From Eucalyptus grandis (lineage: Eukaryota > Streptophyta > Magnoliopsida > Myrtales > Myrtaceae), in contig NC_052619.1 in NCBI RefSeq assembly GCF_016545825.1, positions 3,983,501 to 4,047,500 of the forward strand: a DNA stretch of 64,000 nt, read 5' to 3'. Below, one piece after another: positions 45,634-58,458 of the stretch; the first letter of the stretch is position 1, and each line of letters opens with the position of its first letter. The translations under genes were made by a program, and so were the position numbers. The notes under the pieces were generated by a model. The model searched no databases. It had not been told where the DNA came from and saw only the letters and a program-made list of their open reading frames with translations.

Positions 45634-46796
45634 ATATATGTGTCGCAATATGTATAATTTTAATTTTTTTTTGTCATAAAAAAAAAAAAAAACCTTAAGA
45701 GTAAATATGCCATAGTGGGTATAGTGAAAAAATTTATAGCTTTTTCCCTTGTAGTTTATATGTCGTCATATGTGTCAACCGAACTCACCATGGGTCTGTA
45801 GCTTGTATGGATTCGGACCGAATTGACATTAAAATTCTCTTACTTTATGTGAATAGAATCAACCCTAACAAATGTTCTTTTCATGCAGTATAATTTTGGT
45901 AACCACGACTCAACTAAGACCCAAGCCAAATCCACCCAATACCTCCCATTTCAAGAGTGCATTGATCAATCCGCCGCCGCTATCACTTCATCATCGCTAC
46001 CACTAGCTTCACCTCGACGTTGCCACCACCACCGCTGGCAGGTCTTTCCCTTATCTCAATTGCAATTAGACAGTGCCATCTCTACGTAGCTAAATCCCAA
46101 CATTTGAAGGAAGGAAAGCGTCGCAAAATCCATGAGATGCTCATCACATCACAGTCCGAAGCGAAAATCGACTAAACCAACTTGCATCTTCTCCGTCTGT
46201 ACTCCTTTGCTTTTTGGGCTCCAGACAACAACCTCGTATCGTATCTTCAACAAGTGAACGCTATCCAACAAACCTTAAAAGGACGAGAGGGACACTTCAA
46301 GACGAGAGAACCGCAGCTAAGGATTATCCAAAACATATCCAAAACAATATGCACATAGTAAGGGAAAAGAGTGAAGACATATAACGACAGCTATGACATC
46401 AAGAAATCAAATCCGAAAAACAAAAGATATCACTTTCAATGCTTCCACTTCCCAATAAGAATAAAATTACAGGAGAAACCAAAGGAAGGCTGGGAACAAC
46501 AAGCCGACCCAGGACAAAAACAAAGGCCAGTGCCCACCTCCCCAGCCAATAATTCACAAGACCCTCCACCCCAAAATATGGAAAAGAAGATAAAAAGAAG
46601 AAAAAGTCCTTCATCCTCACTTTCTTCATTTATGAATACAACTGGTAAAAGAATCAAGTAAGATATTGAAGAATTCTATGTACTGATGAAGAATTATCAA
46701 AAAGATCATCAGGTTGCTGACCTTGAAACACCACATCACAGAGAGCCCCTACCAAGAAGGGCAGCCCTCAGATGATGTCGAACCCCCACGTCTTTT
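45634..46796. other. Intergenic sequence without a recognised gene
   Basis: Short frames near 45883-46089 and 46371-46661 have no family resemblance. The right part is probably downstream of the PP2C gene, which is transcribed leftward. Confidence 0.45.
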
Positions 46797-46802
46797 TTTA
46801 TT
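46797..46802 (-). terminator. Candidate poly(A) signal of the PP2C gene
   Basis: Minus-strand AATAAA about 40 bases after the PP2C stop codon. It is close, and a more distal site may be used. Confidence 0.3.
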
Positions 46803-46842
46803 CAAAACCCTGAGGCCTACTCACCACAGGGCATTACCGCTT

Positions 46843-49800
46843 TCAAGGGTTCTTTTGAGGAGATACTATTTGCTCATTGGATGCGGATTGGGAAGTAGCA
46901 TGACTGCTCGAATTTGAATCGAGGAAGAGGCAAACCACAGCACAGTCGTCAACCTTGGCATATGGATACTTGAACCTCCAAGCTCGAATGGCTGACTCAA
47001 CTAAGGTTCTTGCAGCACTTGACCTCGGTGCTGAGGCCACTATGTCTACAACTTCGTTGTTTGAGAGGACATCCCAAATCTGTCGAAAGAGGCAAGGCAA
47101 TAACAACACAAGTTATTTAAACATGAGCACCAAGCACCTGAATTTTCGAGTATACAAAACCCTTTTTTTCTTTCAGTGTCCATCTGGTAATTTCTATTAA
47201 AGGGACAATTATGTTGAGAACTCAGGGAAAAAGAAAATAACCATAACAAAGTTTGGCAGATGACAAACTGACACTAAGGCAGTAGGCAAAGCTTCTATTC
47301 ATCCAGTGCAAAGATAAGATGCTTGTAATAAACATTTGTCCGAGAAGAAATGTTATCATCTCCCATAGATACATGCATAACGTACAAGGTCAAAGTTACC
47401 TCTCTTTGTATAAAACTGAGCGCCATAGACGATCCTCTAAAGGCAATTATGACATATTAAAGGTCGTGTTTTCGTATTATAGTAATGCCTTCTGTAGGCA
47501 TATCTCCACTCCATTTTAAGAATGTGTTTCCATTTCAAGACTTGATATAATGGTTATGCTTTATATCAAAACTACGCATGACATACCCATGGACATAATG
47601 AACCAAATTAGGAGAAGATAAAAGGCTTCTTTCCCTAGAATCTGAGAGCATATAGTTTCTTCACCTATCACACACAATATCATGATAATAAGAATCGGCA
47701 GACTTCTTACCCCATCAGTGGCCAACACTACAAATTCATCCCTATCAGTGAGGCATCGATAAGAAATCTCCGGTATGGAAATCAAACCAAAGTCTTTAAG
47801 GCAGAAGTCTCCGAATGCTCGAGCCATGGCAAGGCCAGGAGAGTCACAGTTGGGAAGCCATACTCGTGCAACCTCAGGTTCATTCTTTAGAGCAAAAACT
47901 CTCCCTCTACACAGCCTGATTCTCTCTAATTCTCCTGTAGGGCGACAAGACAATTTGAAAGGTGCACTTCTTGTAAACTGAGAAGAATTGAATTTCTATT
48001 GCCCAACACAATATATTGCAGAATCTATTGTCAAGGAACACAAGATGGGAAGCTCAGTGCTGAGCAACAAGTTCACAAAAGCATCCTCTGCCACATCAAT
48101 ATCTCCAAAATCTTAAGCTAAATAAGAAAATCATGAAGCTTTTGAAGCGCAAATCTCCCAACAATTCCTCTGTGAAATTCTTCCCCTACTCCGGTGATTG
48201 AATACGAGGACAATCGTTTCTAGCAGTACTGACCAAGAAAACTTTGTAACCCACGTTTATAATCACATTTTGTAACATCCAATACCTAGAAACCAGCTTA
48301 AACACATGTTAACATGCTTAATTCCTCTCGTGTTGGACATATATTTCTTTTATTTATATGGACTCTGACTTTCACAAAACAAGAAAGTTTAGTGACAATA
48401 TCGGGCCAACCTAAGTAACTTATGAACTTCTGCCAACATGTCTCACCTTTCACGTATTTTCATAAACAAGGAATGTAAGACAAAGACAACAGTTCAAGGA
48501 AAGAAGAGCAGAAAGTACAACTCCTAATAGTCAATGATATAGCAAAATTGCAAAGGTATGGTTCAAGAACATTTGAGACCCAGAGAGAGAGAGAGAGAGA
48601 GAGAGCTACTTGGAAGATCCGGTTTGAGGTCTACAGTCAACTGGACAGCAATAAGAGAGTTATTTTTGTCCCTGGTACCCAACACAGCTCTAGAATCGCC
48701 AACATTTCCAATCAGAAGATCATGACCCTGCAAATGTCGAAACAAAGTGGAAAAATGAGTAATTGAGTAAAGGGGAAAAGATCACAGGATAGTAGATGGC
48801 TATTGCCCAATAAGCTTCTCAACCAACTTGAAAGTGAACTGACCACAAATTTCATGCCTTTTCTTGATGGCAAGTATCTTAACTTACCTGTTTGACCAAG
48901 GTGACTGCAGTTGTCCCACTGCAATAGCAATCTATCTGTGGGTGAAGTTTGAGCTCTTTGTCCATAACCTTAAAGGCCTTCACGAACGACTCCTTCAATG
49001 TGAGAATAGTATCAGAATGATTCTCACCAAACTCGAGCTTCGGAAAGGTCTTCAGATCCTCGATAGTCTTTATTGAGGTCTCTTCCGAGTTCATACTTCC
49101 CATGGCACTGCTGCTGAAGTCAATATGCCCATCTGGGCTGCCGACTTTCAATTCCCATAGAGCACTCAATTTCAAAGGGAGTGAATCCCTAACCTTCTTA
49201 GCTACCATGTGGCCAAATGGGCCATGGCCATCAAAAACACCACAAAGTATAGTATCTGTCTTGGAGCCGAAATTCTGTGGAGAAAGTAAAATTAGAGGTG
49301 AAACCTAGATAAAAAAAAAAAATCAGAAAACAGACTTTAGCTTATCTATCAAGACACTGGATCTGTTCACTTCATATTATCAGAGGCCTTTAACTTACCA
49401 CTAGGCAGCTGTCAACATAAATAATGACCAATATTTCTTTTTAAATACATCTGCCAGTAAGCCATACTAGACAGTGAGGTGCATATCTAAAAAAAGTTCA
49501 TTCATTTTGTACTGCACAGAATATCTAAATGAAAGTTACCTTAAAGAGGATCAAGTACAAATTGAGACACCTATACAGGACTCGTTTGCAGCATGTCTAG
49601 AGCACATAATCCAGTATTCCGTAATTAAAATCAGCATAACATATACAGAGTCACAGGACAAATTCAAGCATTTACTTGCATAATTTTCTTTATTTTTTTG
49701 GGTCTGACTACTTGCATAATTTATTGGTGGTAGTTTCTCTAATATTTATATTCCCCGCAATTAATGCATGCAACCACACAAAACAATGGCATAATGGTTG

Positions 49801-50288
49801 TCTAGAGTCACAGCAATGAGTTACAAGCCAGTCTCATCTCTTTTGTACACTTAAATCTTGTCCATCTTTAATTCAATATGCTACTAAATTTTAATGATCC
49901 GAAACATAATAGCACCAAATATTTGGAACTGGATTCAAAGTCCGAATATCCACAACAAGAGGTTGGTACTAGGTTCAGAAAGGGATAATATTGTTAAAGA
50001 TTAACCAAATCAATTGTGGATGAACCAACGGACCTCCCAAACAATCATGGCATCCTGGTTAATCCCTTTCTTGCCCTGCCTGGTGAACAGAGACGCGGCA
50101 TCGCTGGACCCGTTCAAGAATATCCTTCCCGGAATCCGGTACAGCCACATCTCCATCTTCGACTCGAACGAGGAATTTTTCCTCATCTGCCTCTTCCGAG
50201 ACGAGCTCTTCGCCTTGGCGCTGCCTGACGAAGATGCCGGGGCAAAGGGGACCGAGCTCGCCTCTGCCCCGGAGAGACACGAACCCAT
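46843..50288 (-). CDS. PP2C-type protein phosphatase, clade-E-like
   Basis: Mg/Mn-dependent Ser/Thr phosphatase. Exons on the minus strand: 50288-50034, 49274-48888, 48727-48610, 47934-47711, 47079-46843. All junctions keep phase, giving 406 residues. The N-terminus MGSCLSGAE fits N-myristoylation at Gly2 (with Cys4 a possible palmitoylation site), then a basic, serine-rich stretch (SSRKRQMRKNSS) and the catalytic core: GKKGINQDAMIVWE, ILCGVFDGHGPFGHMVA, SGTTAVTLV, LLIGNVGDSRAVLG, CDSPGLAMARAFGDFCLKD, EFVVLATDG and DDCAVVCLFLD. All metal-binding aspartates are present. The layout resembles the Arabidopsis At3g02750 group. I chose the MGSC start because it is the conserved one, although the frame stays open upstream to an ATG at 50441. 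Introns are long; the third begins with a CT run. Substrate is unknown. An intact gene with membrane targeting is inferred from the N-terminus. Confidence 0.94.
48581..48606. repeat. (GA)n microsatellite at a PP2C intron donor
   Basis: On the minus strand it is (CT)n starting five bases after the donor GTAGCT of intron 3 (exon end 48610). Confidence 0.85.
49674..49722 (-). mobile_element. Ultra-short retro-insertion with 13-bp target duplication in a PP2C intron
   Basis: ACTTGCATAATTT at 49674-49686 is repeated exactly at 49710-49722. The 23 inserted bases are a T-rich tract and GGGTCTGACT. On the minus strand this reads AGTCAGACCC followed by an A-rich tail. It is inside PP2C intron 1. Confidence 0.6.
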
Positions 50289-51188
50289 CCCCAACGAAAC
50301 GGCCTTGCAAATGTTCAGCAAGCAGTCCAGTCCTACCAAACACTGTGCATCCGAGCCCCGCCGTATCTCCACGATGCCTTTATTCGTCGCCGTTTTGTCT
50401 CCGCCGGAAGAATCAATCAAATCCCCAAGTTTTCTATCCACAGCCAGTCAACAACAAAACCACAACCATCAAGCCATAATCTCACGGTTACCAACAAAAG
50501 AAACCACAGAAAAAGGAAAAAAGAAAAAACACAGACCCAGCAGAGCCCACGAAGAACCCGTGATAATACCAAGCACGAGCACAACAACATTACCAAAAGG
50601 GGGACAAAAATTTAAGATTTTGCGACGAAACCCACTAATTACCGGGAGATTCGAGGCCGAAAACCGCCGACCCTCTTCCTGGGACCCGACGGAAACGAAG
50701 AAGATTGCGGAAAAACACCGAAAAGAGCCGAACCCAACTAGAGAAACAGCTGCCCGGAGCCGAATGATCGAAAAATGGGATCGTCCCTCCACTCCTGGCA
50801 GCAATTTGGGAAGCACCCGGAATTCTTCCCGCGGACGTCAATCCTGTTCCATTGATGGGGGCCGGGACGGGGGGGTCTCACCAGACGTGAAGCAACCGGC
50901 TTCCCGTCACGGCGGAAGACGACGGCTGCAATAAAATATGGAACCAGTGGGGCAGTGGTGGTGGTGGTGGTGGTGGGGGATGAAGAAGGAGTCTATGCCG
51001 TCTCGGATTGGACTCTGAGAGAGAGAGAGAGAGGAGTCTATGGCGCGATCTGAAGGAGAAAGACGATTAAATAAATAAATAAAATAAAAAACCGAAACTT
51101 GAAGAAGAAGAAGGTGAAGAAGGAGAATCGGTCGGGGAGATGGGGCAGGGGGAGGAGAGAGATATGCGTATGCGATCTTCCAGGATGC

Positions 51189-51194
51189 TTTATA
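51189..51194 (-). promoter_or_regulatory. Candidate TATA box of the PP2C gene
   Basis: Minus-strand TATAAA in TTATAAAGC, about 900 bases upstream of the start codon. The leader would then be long. A minus-strand donor-like CCCG|GTAATT near 50642 suggests an intron in the leader. Both points are inferred. Confidence 0.4.
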
Positions 51195-53057
51195 ATTTGA
51201 CTCCATTGGTTCTCCGGCTGGGCCCCACCCTCTCTCTCTCTCTCTCCTCTCTCTGCTTCTCTCTCTATGTTTTGTCGTTGTTCGAGGTGGTCTGTTTCGG
51301 ATTTTTATGAGCCACGTTCGGGTCCCCTTTTTGCATCGAGAGAAAGAAGAAAGGCGGTCTTTTGTTGTCGTTTCGGTGAATGGAAGCACCGCCTAGCTCT
51401 TGAAATTATTGCAAAAGATAGACATTTGCCGTCTAACCCCGCTAAGGACGGCACGTATTTCAAAGGATTATTACTAAAAAAAAAAAATCCTCAAATTAAT
51501 AAATCGATAATAAATTTGTCTCAAATTTAAATTGATCTCAAATTTATATTAATTTCTAAGTGACTTGTAATGCTAGTTGAGTTTTTGACATGTATTATCT
51601 AACTCGAGAATTTTACAAAAAAATTTAACATATGCTCACAGAAGATAAATATGCTATGAGTATATCATTTTGGAGGTTTTGGGGAGCCAAAAATTAATTT
51701 AGAATAGATTTATTACAGGAATCTTGGTTTGATTAATTTGAGATTTTTATAATCTAAAAATTAATTTAAAATTAATTTGTCATGAGTATATCAATTTGGA
51801 GCCGCTCGTGATATCAATCCTATCTCCAAAAATTTTAAAGCATTTCACACCACAAAATTTCGATGGAGACGAAAACCTTCCGAACATGAAATTCAGGGAA
51901 CTGATTTTTTTTTGTGAATTATTTAATAAAGTTACTCGAAGAATATTTAACGAAGGTTTTCACATGTCATGAGGGCCTCCCCACGCATGAAATCGTTTAA
52001 GAAATCGGAATATCTTCCCGGACTGTACTTTAAAATAAATTCCGGGGGAATCGGTAGTTTTTTCCGGTTTTCAGCCCCGAAAGAGGGGATACGCTGCGGT
52101 AACAGCCGAGTCAATCACGGAGCCACGTGGGCGAACATCCTCGCGCCGCGTGGGGCCCGCTAGTCGGGAAGATTACGCAGCAGCTGTCAACTTGCTGTGG
52201 CTGCCATGCCAGTGCCAGATTTTCTTGGTCGTGTTATGGAGTTTCTTTATCTTTGAATTCTCTCTCTCTCTTTTTGCCTCTTAATTCCGGGGAACATGAG
52301 TTCAATTATTGGTGTGCGTTTCCGCGCTAGGGAGTTTGGGGAATTCCTTCCCACAAAAAGGAACGAGTTTAGACTCTTTTTAGAGTTGAATGAAAACGCA
52401 AAGCATGTTTTTCATAAGATCAGTCATGCTTCTACGATGAATATACTTTGTTGGAACCAACCATCCTACCTGTGTCCCTAGATTATTAAAGAAAAATTGG
52501 TGGGCTAATTGATGTTCGTGAGCGGATTTCAATGAGTTATGAACTGACAACAAAATAAACCAATAAACCAATCATCATAAATTGATGTTGTCACTTAAAT
52601 GAGCGCCTTTTGTTTCTTTTATGTAAAGGGTCAAGAGCATTTACATATATAAGTTGGAGAATGAAATCAAGTCCATCTTCTTAGCACCCCTTACCTAAAT
52701 CTTAAACTTATCTTAAATAAAATTCTAAACTCGTTACATACCTAGCTAGAACGAAACCTGTGTAAAGCACAAGATGCAATGGGCAAATAAAAGAACTTAA
52801 TGCCTTCCACACACTAATATATCAAGTAGGGTATCGCTACAGAAGCGCGTCCGATGTATCGTATTGGCATAATTACTCAAATGAACTTAACAAATATTTA
52901 GAACTCGAAATCAAAGGAATGGGAATACAGATGAAATTACAAATCCACGTAAGATGATTAAGACATCATATTCTCAGTCTCAAGTCAAAATCCTTTCTGA
53001 GTTACGTGAATAACATTCTCATGCATGCCACTTGCCATGCACACTATAAATGGAAAC

Positions 53058-53088
<31 letters not shown>

Positions 53089-54144
53089 CGGCGGATGGAC
53101 CTACGTAGTTGTTGCAATTGGAAATACATCTGAATTATGATGCTGGTGTTCTTATCCTTTTCGAGGGTCTTGATCATTATTTATTAATTTTGCCTTTTGC
53201 GGTTAGGGTTTATCCGAATGATGATAATTGAAAAGGGCGCTTTCTGAATTTTCAATCATTTTTTCCCCACGATTGCTTCCGTTTTGCAGCCTTGTTTTAT
53301 CTTCTTGTTGGCACCACTCTCGAGGCGATAATGCTTTTCAAGATTATAAAAACACCGAAAATACTTCAACCTGAATCTACTTGAGAGGCCCCATGTGCTC
53401 GTATCTCCGAAGAATATTTAAATGTTTTCATGAAAGGTAAAAATATTTGTTATTTATTTATTCTATAAAAAATGCAACGGAACCTAAAATTATGGGTGTT
53501 TGACTTGCTTTTTATCTAATGAGAGATGCATTTCATGTGCCTAATATTGGGGGAATTCGCTAGCATGCACCTTTCGACATTGATATAACGTTGGGCAGGT
53601 GAAAGCAAAAGGAGAAGGGGTGATGGAACTTTGGACGGGACAGAAGCTTTAAAATGCGCCACGGAAAGGAACTGGAAGCATCAATCTCAAAAGTCAAACG
53701 AGATCATGAGTCACTAGGAAGATTACACATGTGGACGAAAGATACATGAAGAAACGGGAGACGGCAAAATAATGTTCCACGCAGTTGTGTCAATTAGGTG
53801 AGTGTGGGCAAATTTCTAGCTCAAGAATTGAAATTCGCACCATTCAAATCTTGCTAATCACGTGCCAAATTGCTCTAGATTAGGGTTAGTTGCATGGGCT
53901 AAAGGTTTGGATTTACTTGGTTCGCGCAACTTATAATCTGTTTATAAATTTTTAAGTAGCTTTATTTTCACATCTGTGTTCGTGAGTTATGTATAAAAAT
54001 TCTACATACGGGGACAAACTATATTAGGAGGAGTGTTGCTTTCACGTATTTAAGTGGTTGATGTGATTTTTGGCTTCTAGCTTGGCTTCGTGGTAATGAT
54101 GACTAAAACGAAATGTAGATAGTCAAATTTTGTTGCTCTACATC
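51195..54144. other. Intergenic sequence without a recognised gene
   Basis: (CT)n near 51230-51265, an A tract at about 53063-53088, and AT-rich sequence elsewhere. Around 51500-51830 there are words shared with 29.5-30.25 kb (old dispersed repeat). No exon chain was seen on either strand. Confidence 0.5.
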
Positions 54145-54320
54145 ACAATGTCCCTTTTTTCTTCTCATAATTGTGTCGCGCATATAATCAAGATGTTTAT
54201 CAATATGTTAATTGGTGTTTTTAAAAGTAGAAAAGGGTTCCAATGGGATTAGGATCAAAGACGCATCTGGAAATTATCTCTTGGGTTGGAAAAATGTTAG
54301 ATAATATAAAAAATCAGAAT

Positions 54321-54822
54321 TGCTGGAAATCTGTTAAAAAAGAAGAAGAGAAAACAAGGTTAGTTATCTGAGTTATACGAGAATTATCCTTAATAATAAT
54401 TTCGCCCATCAAAGTGCAAAATTTGGTGCAAGAGACTCTAGTGGCTATCCTCTTAAGATATAACAATTTTTTTTTTATTGCGCGTAGAATAATAAAAGGA
54501 AGAGAAAAAACTGTGCGTAATCCAGCAAAGAAATGAAAGATACTGAAAGAGAAAAAAGAAGTTCTTGTTTTTTATAGGTATCACTTTTTAATTATGCTCA
54601 GAGTAAATAGGTAAAAGAAATAAAGCTATTCAATTCTTTATTAAATTGAAAGCAATTGCAAATCCGTTATCGTTTGATTGCAACGAAGATCATTACAAAA
54701 CCGTTATTAAACCATCATAAAACATTACAAGATCGTTATAGGATAACGATTTTCATGGTTGTCATAATTTCTGGAAAAAAAAATTACTTTCAAATATTTT
54801 AAAATTATTGAAATATCCAACA
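54321..54822 (-). repeat. Ty1-copia LTR, copy A
   Basis: On the minus strand it starts TGTTGGAT and ends TTTCCAGCA, the usual short inverted LTR ends. A purine-rich tract (GCGAGGGAT) immediately precedes it, which fits a polypurine tract, so this is a 3' LTR of about 502 bases. Confidence 0.7.
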
Positions 54823-55915
54823 ATCCCTCGCGTATTTCAAAAGGTTTTGAAAAGAAAAGAATAATGTTTGGTGATTGGAATGTAATGCATTGAAACTGGT
54901 GCTTGTTAGGCTATGAATCAGTAATTGAAAGAATGAACATAATTCACAAAATCATAAGTAAAGTTTGCAATTTCTATGAACTAAAGATTTTTTTTTGTGA
55001 ATTATGACTTTCACCACTTAGATTTTGTTGCTCAAGGCAATAGATTTTGTTGCTCAAGGCAATTTTGCGCTAATAGACTGTACTCGCATTTGTTTTATTC
55101 ATAGGTGCTCTAGAAATTATTGCCAATAATTCTCATAGTAGTGGCTCCATCTCACACTTATATAGGTAATTTTATCAAGTATATTTTAAAGTTTAATACA
55201 CCGCCAAAGATGGCTATGGCATTCATTAAGAGCTAAGTTCAACATTCTTTCCATTGTAGTCTTGTATTTATCTCACGTTAAGAGAGAGAACGGTTTTTAA
55301 TAGTGCATCACTGGATTAGAAAGTGATTTATTATTATCCATATGAATTTAATTCATAGGATTGCCAATCACGGGGTATGTTAGCATCACTGTTGATTATT
55401 GTAACCAATTTAAGTCTCATTTTTCTCAATGTCTAGTCAATAATTGCTCTACTAGATCACATCTCAATTGGATGTGTCTCTTTTTCCATTAAAAGTTTTT
55501 TCATTGTAGTAGTTATTGCCACTTGAAAGTCACAATGTACAAAAACCGAAGGCATTGGTTTCAATCACAACGAATATTTGCTAAGAAATTTCTTAGCTAC
55601 TTAGCCTTATTGCCATAATTGAGTTTACCACACATTTTTTCACTTAGCCACAATATTGGCTTGGGAATGGCTATAGCAATTGCATCATCTGATCATTTAT
55701 TTCAACCAAGTCGACTTTTGGTTTAATAGGATTGTCATTTTCTTCACAATTTTTGTTTGGCTGATTTCTTAGTTACAAACCTCTCCACCAAGAGTGAACA
55801 TGTATCTTATAACGAATTTTATCTCATCTGAATTTGATATCCTATTAACATCATTATATCCTTCTAATAGAGCAGGAAATCCATGAAATAAAATGCCATA
55901 GTTTTATATTCATGT
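54823..55915 (-). mobile_element. Truncated Ty1-copia element, RNase H end, copy A
   Basis: Broken minus-strand translation gives copia RNase H hallmarks: DYGILFHGFPALLEGY near 55900, NSDEIKF and RYMFTLGGE near 55800, LRNFLANI near 55590, VHCDFQVAI near 55540 and NGKRDT near 55480. Frameshifts and stops separate them. Roughly 600 bases of 3' untranslated sequence lead to the polypurine tract and LTR. Integrase and reverse transcriptase are missing upstream, where sequence unrelated to copia begins near 55990. The element is dead. Confidence 0.75.
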
Positions 55916-56588
55916 GAGTTGAATGCCGTATTTAACCTTCATATTTTTCTTTTTGCTCTGCACTTTTTGCTCATTCGGCTCTACATTCACAGGCACAAAA
56001 TAAATAGCACACTCAATTCTTATGCACCAATTCACATGACGTGTGTCATCTCTTGAACAAGCCATTCAACACGCACCATAATGGATGGGCCCAGTACAGC
56101 TTGACTGCCCAAGAGCTACTAGCCTCGAACCAAAGCGACTAGTCAAGAAAAGTCACAGCCTCCACAAGGTTCAAAGCTTCAAATTGGACGAAAGGAAGTC
56201 ACATCCACCCACCTAATCTCAGAGAAGGAACAGCAATGGATGTAATCGAAAAACAACAGGCGGAATCTTCCAACAGTTCGAGGGGTATAAGGACGCGGCG
56301 CTGCCATGGGCTTTCTAGCTCCAACCTTTTTCCACTACGTGACGTGAACATGGCAATATACAGACCCTCCAAAAAAGAACATGGCAATATCAATGTACCA
56401 AAAAGATAAAAACACATGGCAAATCAAGTGTAGTTTGAGGAAACTCGTGCGATGCGAGAAAACTGAGTTCTAGATCTATATTTAGGCGTGCTGTCATATC
56501 GCGGTCAAAACCCATGAATGCAGTGTCCAAAAGACAGAATTGTCGCAATCAATTAAAACCTCAAAAGCAATGCTTCGTTGTTGAGGTT

Positions 56589-56634
<46 letters not shown>

Positions 56635-57545
56635 ATAATAATCACAAACTTGAGGTACAAAAGACCTGTGAACGTCTAACTTCCTTTTAGGAAAAACATA
56701 GGTATTGAAACCCCGAAGAAGGAACTCGGTAGCAATTAAGATTAAAAAAAGAAGAAGGAAAAGAACAATGGGAGAAGCGTGAATAATTTGTGGTTATGTG
56801 TCTATTACGAATAATATTTTAATTTCATGTAGTTAAAATATAAAATATACCTATTAAGGTGGTGTCTCAAAATAATGATTCCTCATTTTCTTCATAAATT
56901 ATAATAGAACAATCTTAATTATAATAGAACAATCATAAGACACTAGAAGATGACAAATGTAGACTAAAGTTTAGACGGAAAATAAAATTCAAAACACGGT
57001 AATTAGAACCTTCAAGAGCGGAATGCTATTTGCATTATCAAAACGTGCAAAGACTTTTATGATGTTTCCATACCAAATAGTCCAAGTGATGGTGCAACGG
57101 TAATTTCATAATTAGAGTTGTTTATATCCACGTTGCACATATGGCTGTCAATGTAGACATCCAACCATGACCGAAGGGGCCAAAAGAGCTTATTATAACT
57201 CTTGTCATTTTTATGAATGAAAATTGGCTCCTTTGATCATGTCCATTAGACTTATAATAAAGGACGTGACGACCTCTTGAAAGAATAATTTAAAGTTCAT
57301 GATTTGACGTCTTGATTTAGACCTACTCATGAGTATGGCAGGGATAGCTCACACGCCCACCCGCCCACCCAAGCTGCAAAGGCCTAAAGGGGCACTTTCA
57401 AGCAGGTTTCGGCGAAGCCATTTGGTCATAACGCCCGGCTTGGCTTGATGATTTTGTACATGGTTTTTTTGTTAGCGGCAGACCTCGGCAACAAATTAGG
57501 TCCGGTCGACCTATTGTTCACCTCTACTTGACCATCTACATCCTC
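55916..57545. other. Duplicated non-coding flank of copia copy A
   Basis: No gene was recognised, although the whole stretch has counterparts in 60097-60925 and 62615-63364. It includes a (GA)n run at about 56594-56628. A minus-strand frame at 56199-56417 is not kept open in copy B, so it is probably not coding. Confidence 0.5.
56347..56390 (+). mobile_element. Ultra-short poly(A) insertion with 13-bp target duplication
   Basis: AACATGGCAATAT at 56347-56359 recurs at 56378-56390. They enclose ACAGACCCTCC followed by A6 and G. A diverged version of the same insertion is present in copy B near 60565-60595, so it predates the duplication. Confidence 0.55.
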
Positions 57546-57769
57546 GTTGTACACATTCTTATTAATCTAATAAGCTCGACTCTTTTGATCAAGATTGATG
57601 AAGCAGGACTCATCGGCCCACTATGGCCAGGATCCTCTGACGTGAGTCCAATTGCTTGGTACCTCTCGGCATCCTGGCCAATCCTCAAACTTTCCTTAGA
57701 TCCTATCTAGCCAAAATATATTCGACGCATTGTTCTGTGTTCTATGATTTACATAGAAAAAGAAAAAGG

Positions 57770-58060
57770 ACGCAAATGGTCCATAAAGATTGATTTAATA
57801 TGTAATACTGTCCCTGAATTTTTAATATATTTAATATGATTTATGAACTTGATCCAATATCCAATATTGTCATTGAATTTTTAATTCATTTAATATAATT
57901 CCTAAAATTTGATCTAATATTTAATGTCGTCCCTAAATTTCTAAACACTTTCATATAGTATATGGGCTACATTGAATATTATTTAGGGACCACATTAAAC
58001 AAATTAAAAGTTTAAGAACAACATTGCATATTGGACCAAAATTCGAGTACCATTTGTGCT
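57770..58060. mobile_element. Foldback/MITE-like element with long inverted repeats
   Basis: The first about 70 bases (CGCAAATGGTCCATAAA, then TTTAATATGTAATACTGTCC) are matched in inverse by the last about 90 bases. The left arm is also repeated in tandem about three times, each copy with CAATATCCAATATTGTC-like and TTTAATAT words. No coding capacity. Confidence 0.6.
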
Positions 58061-58458
58061 ATTATCTCTCTCTATGGAAACTGGGGCTAAAAAAATAAAA
58101 AAAATCCACTTCTTTGCTCTTCATGTGATACTTAACCTTACTTATGTGATTTTCACATGGCATGCCGCATTGTATAACTATGCCACATGGGGGGGCATAC
58201 TCGACCAAATAGCACCATTTTAGTCATGGTGGCTCACAATGTACCTCTATCCTTCTCAAAATGTTGTCATGCATATAATCGAAATGTTGATCAAGATGTT
58301 AATCGGTGCTTTTAAAAGTAGAAAAAGGGTTCCGATGACATTAGGATCAAAGATGCATCCAAAAATTGTCTCTGGGGGGGGTAGCAATGAGTTCATGATT
58401 GTCCAAAATACTCGAACTTTTTGTTGGAAAAATATTGCATAATATGAAAAATAAAAAT

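Noticed and set aside
50014..50934. Plus-strand open frame of 306 codons, the longest in the window
   Set aside because: It is antisense to PP2C exon 1 and its GC-rich leader; composition is biased and no family was recognised.
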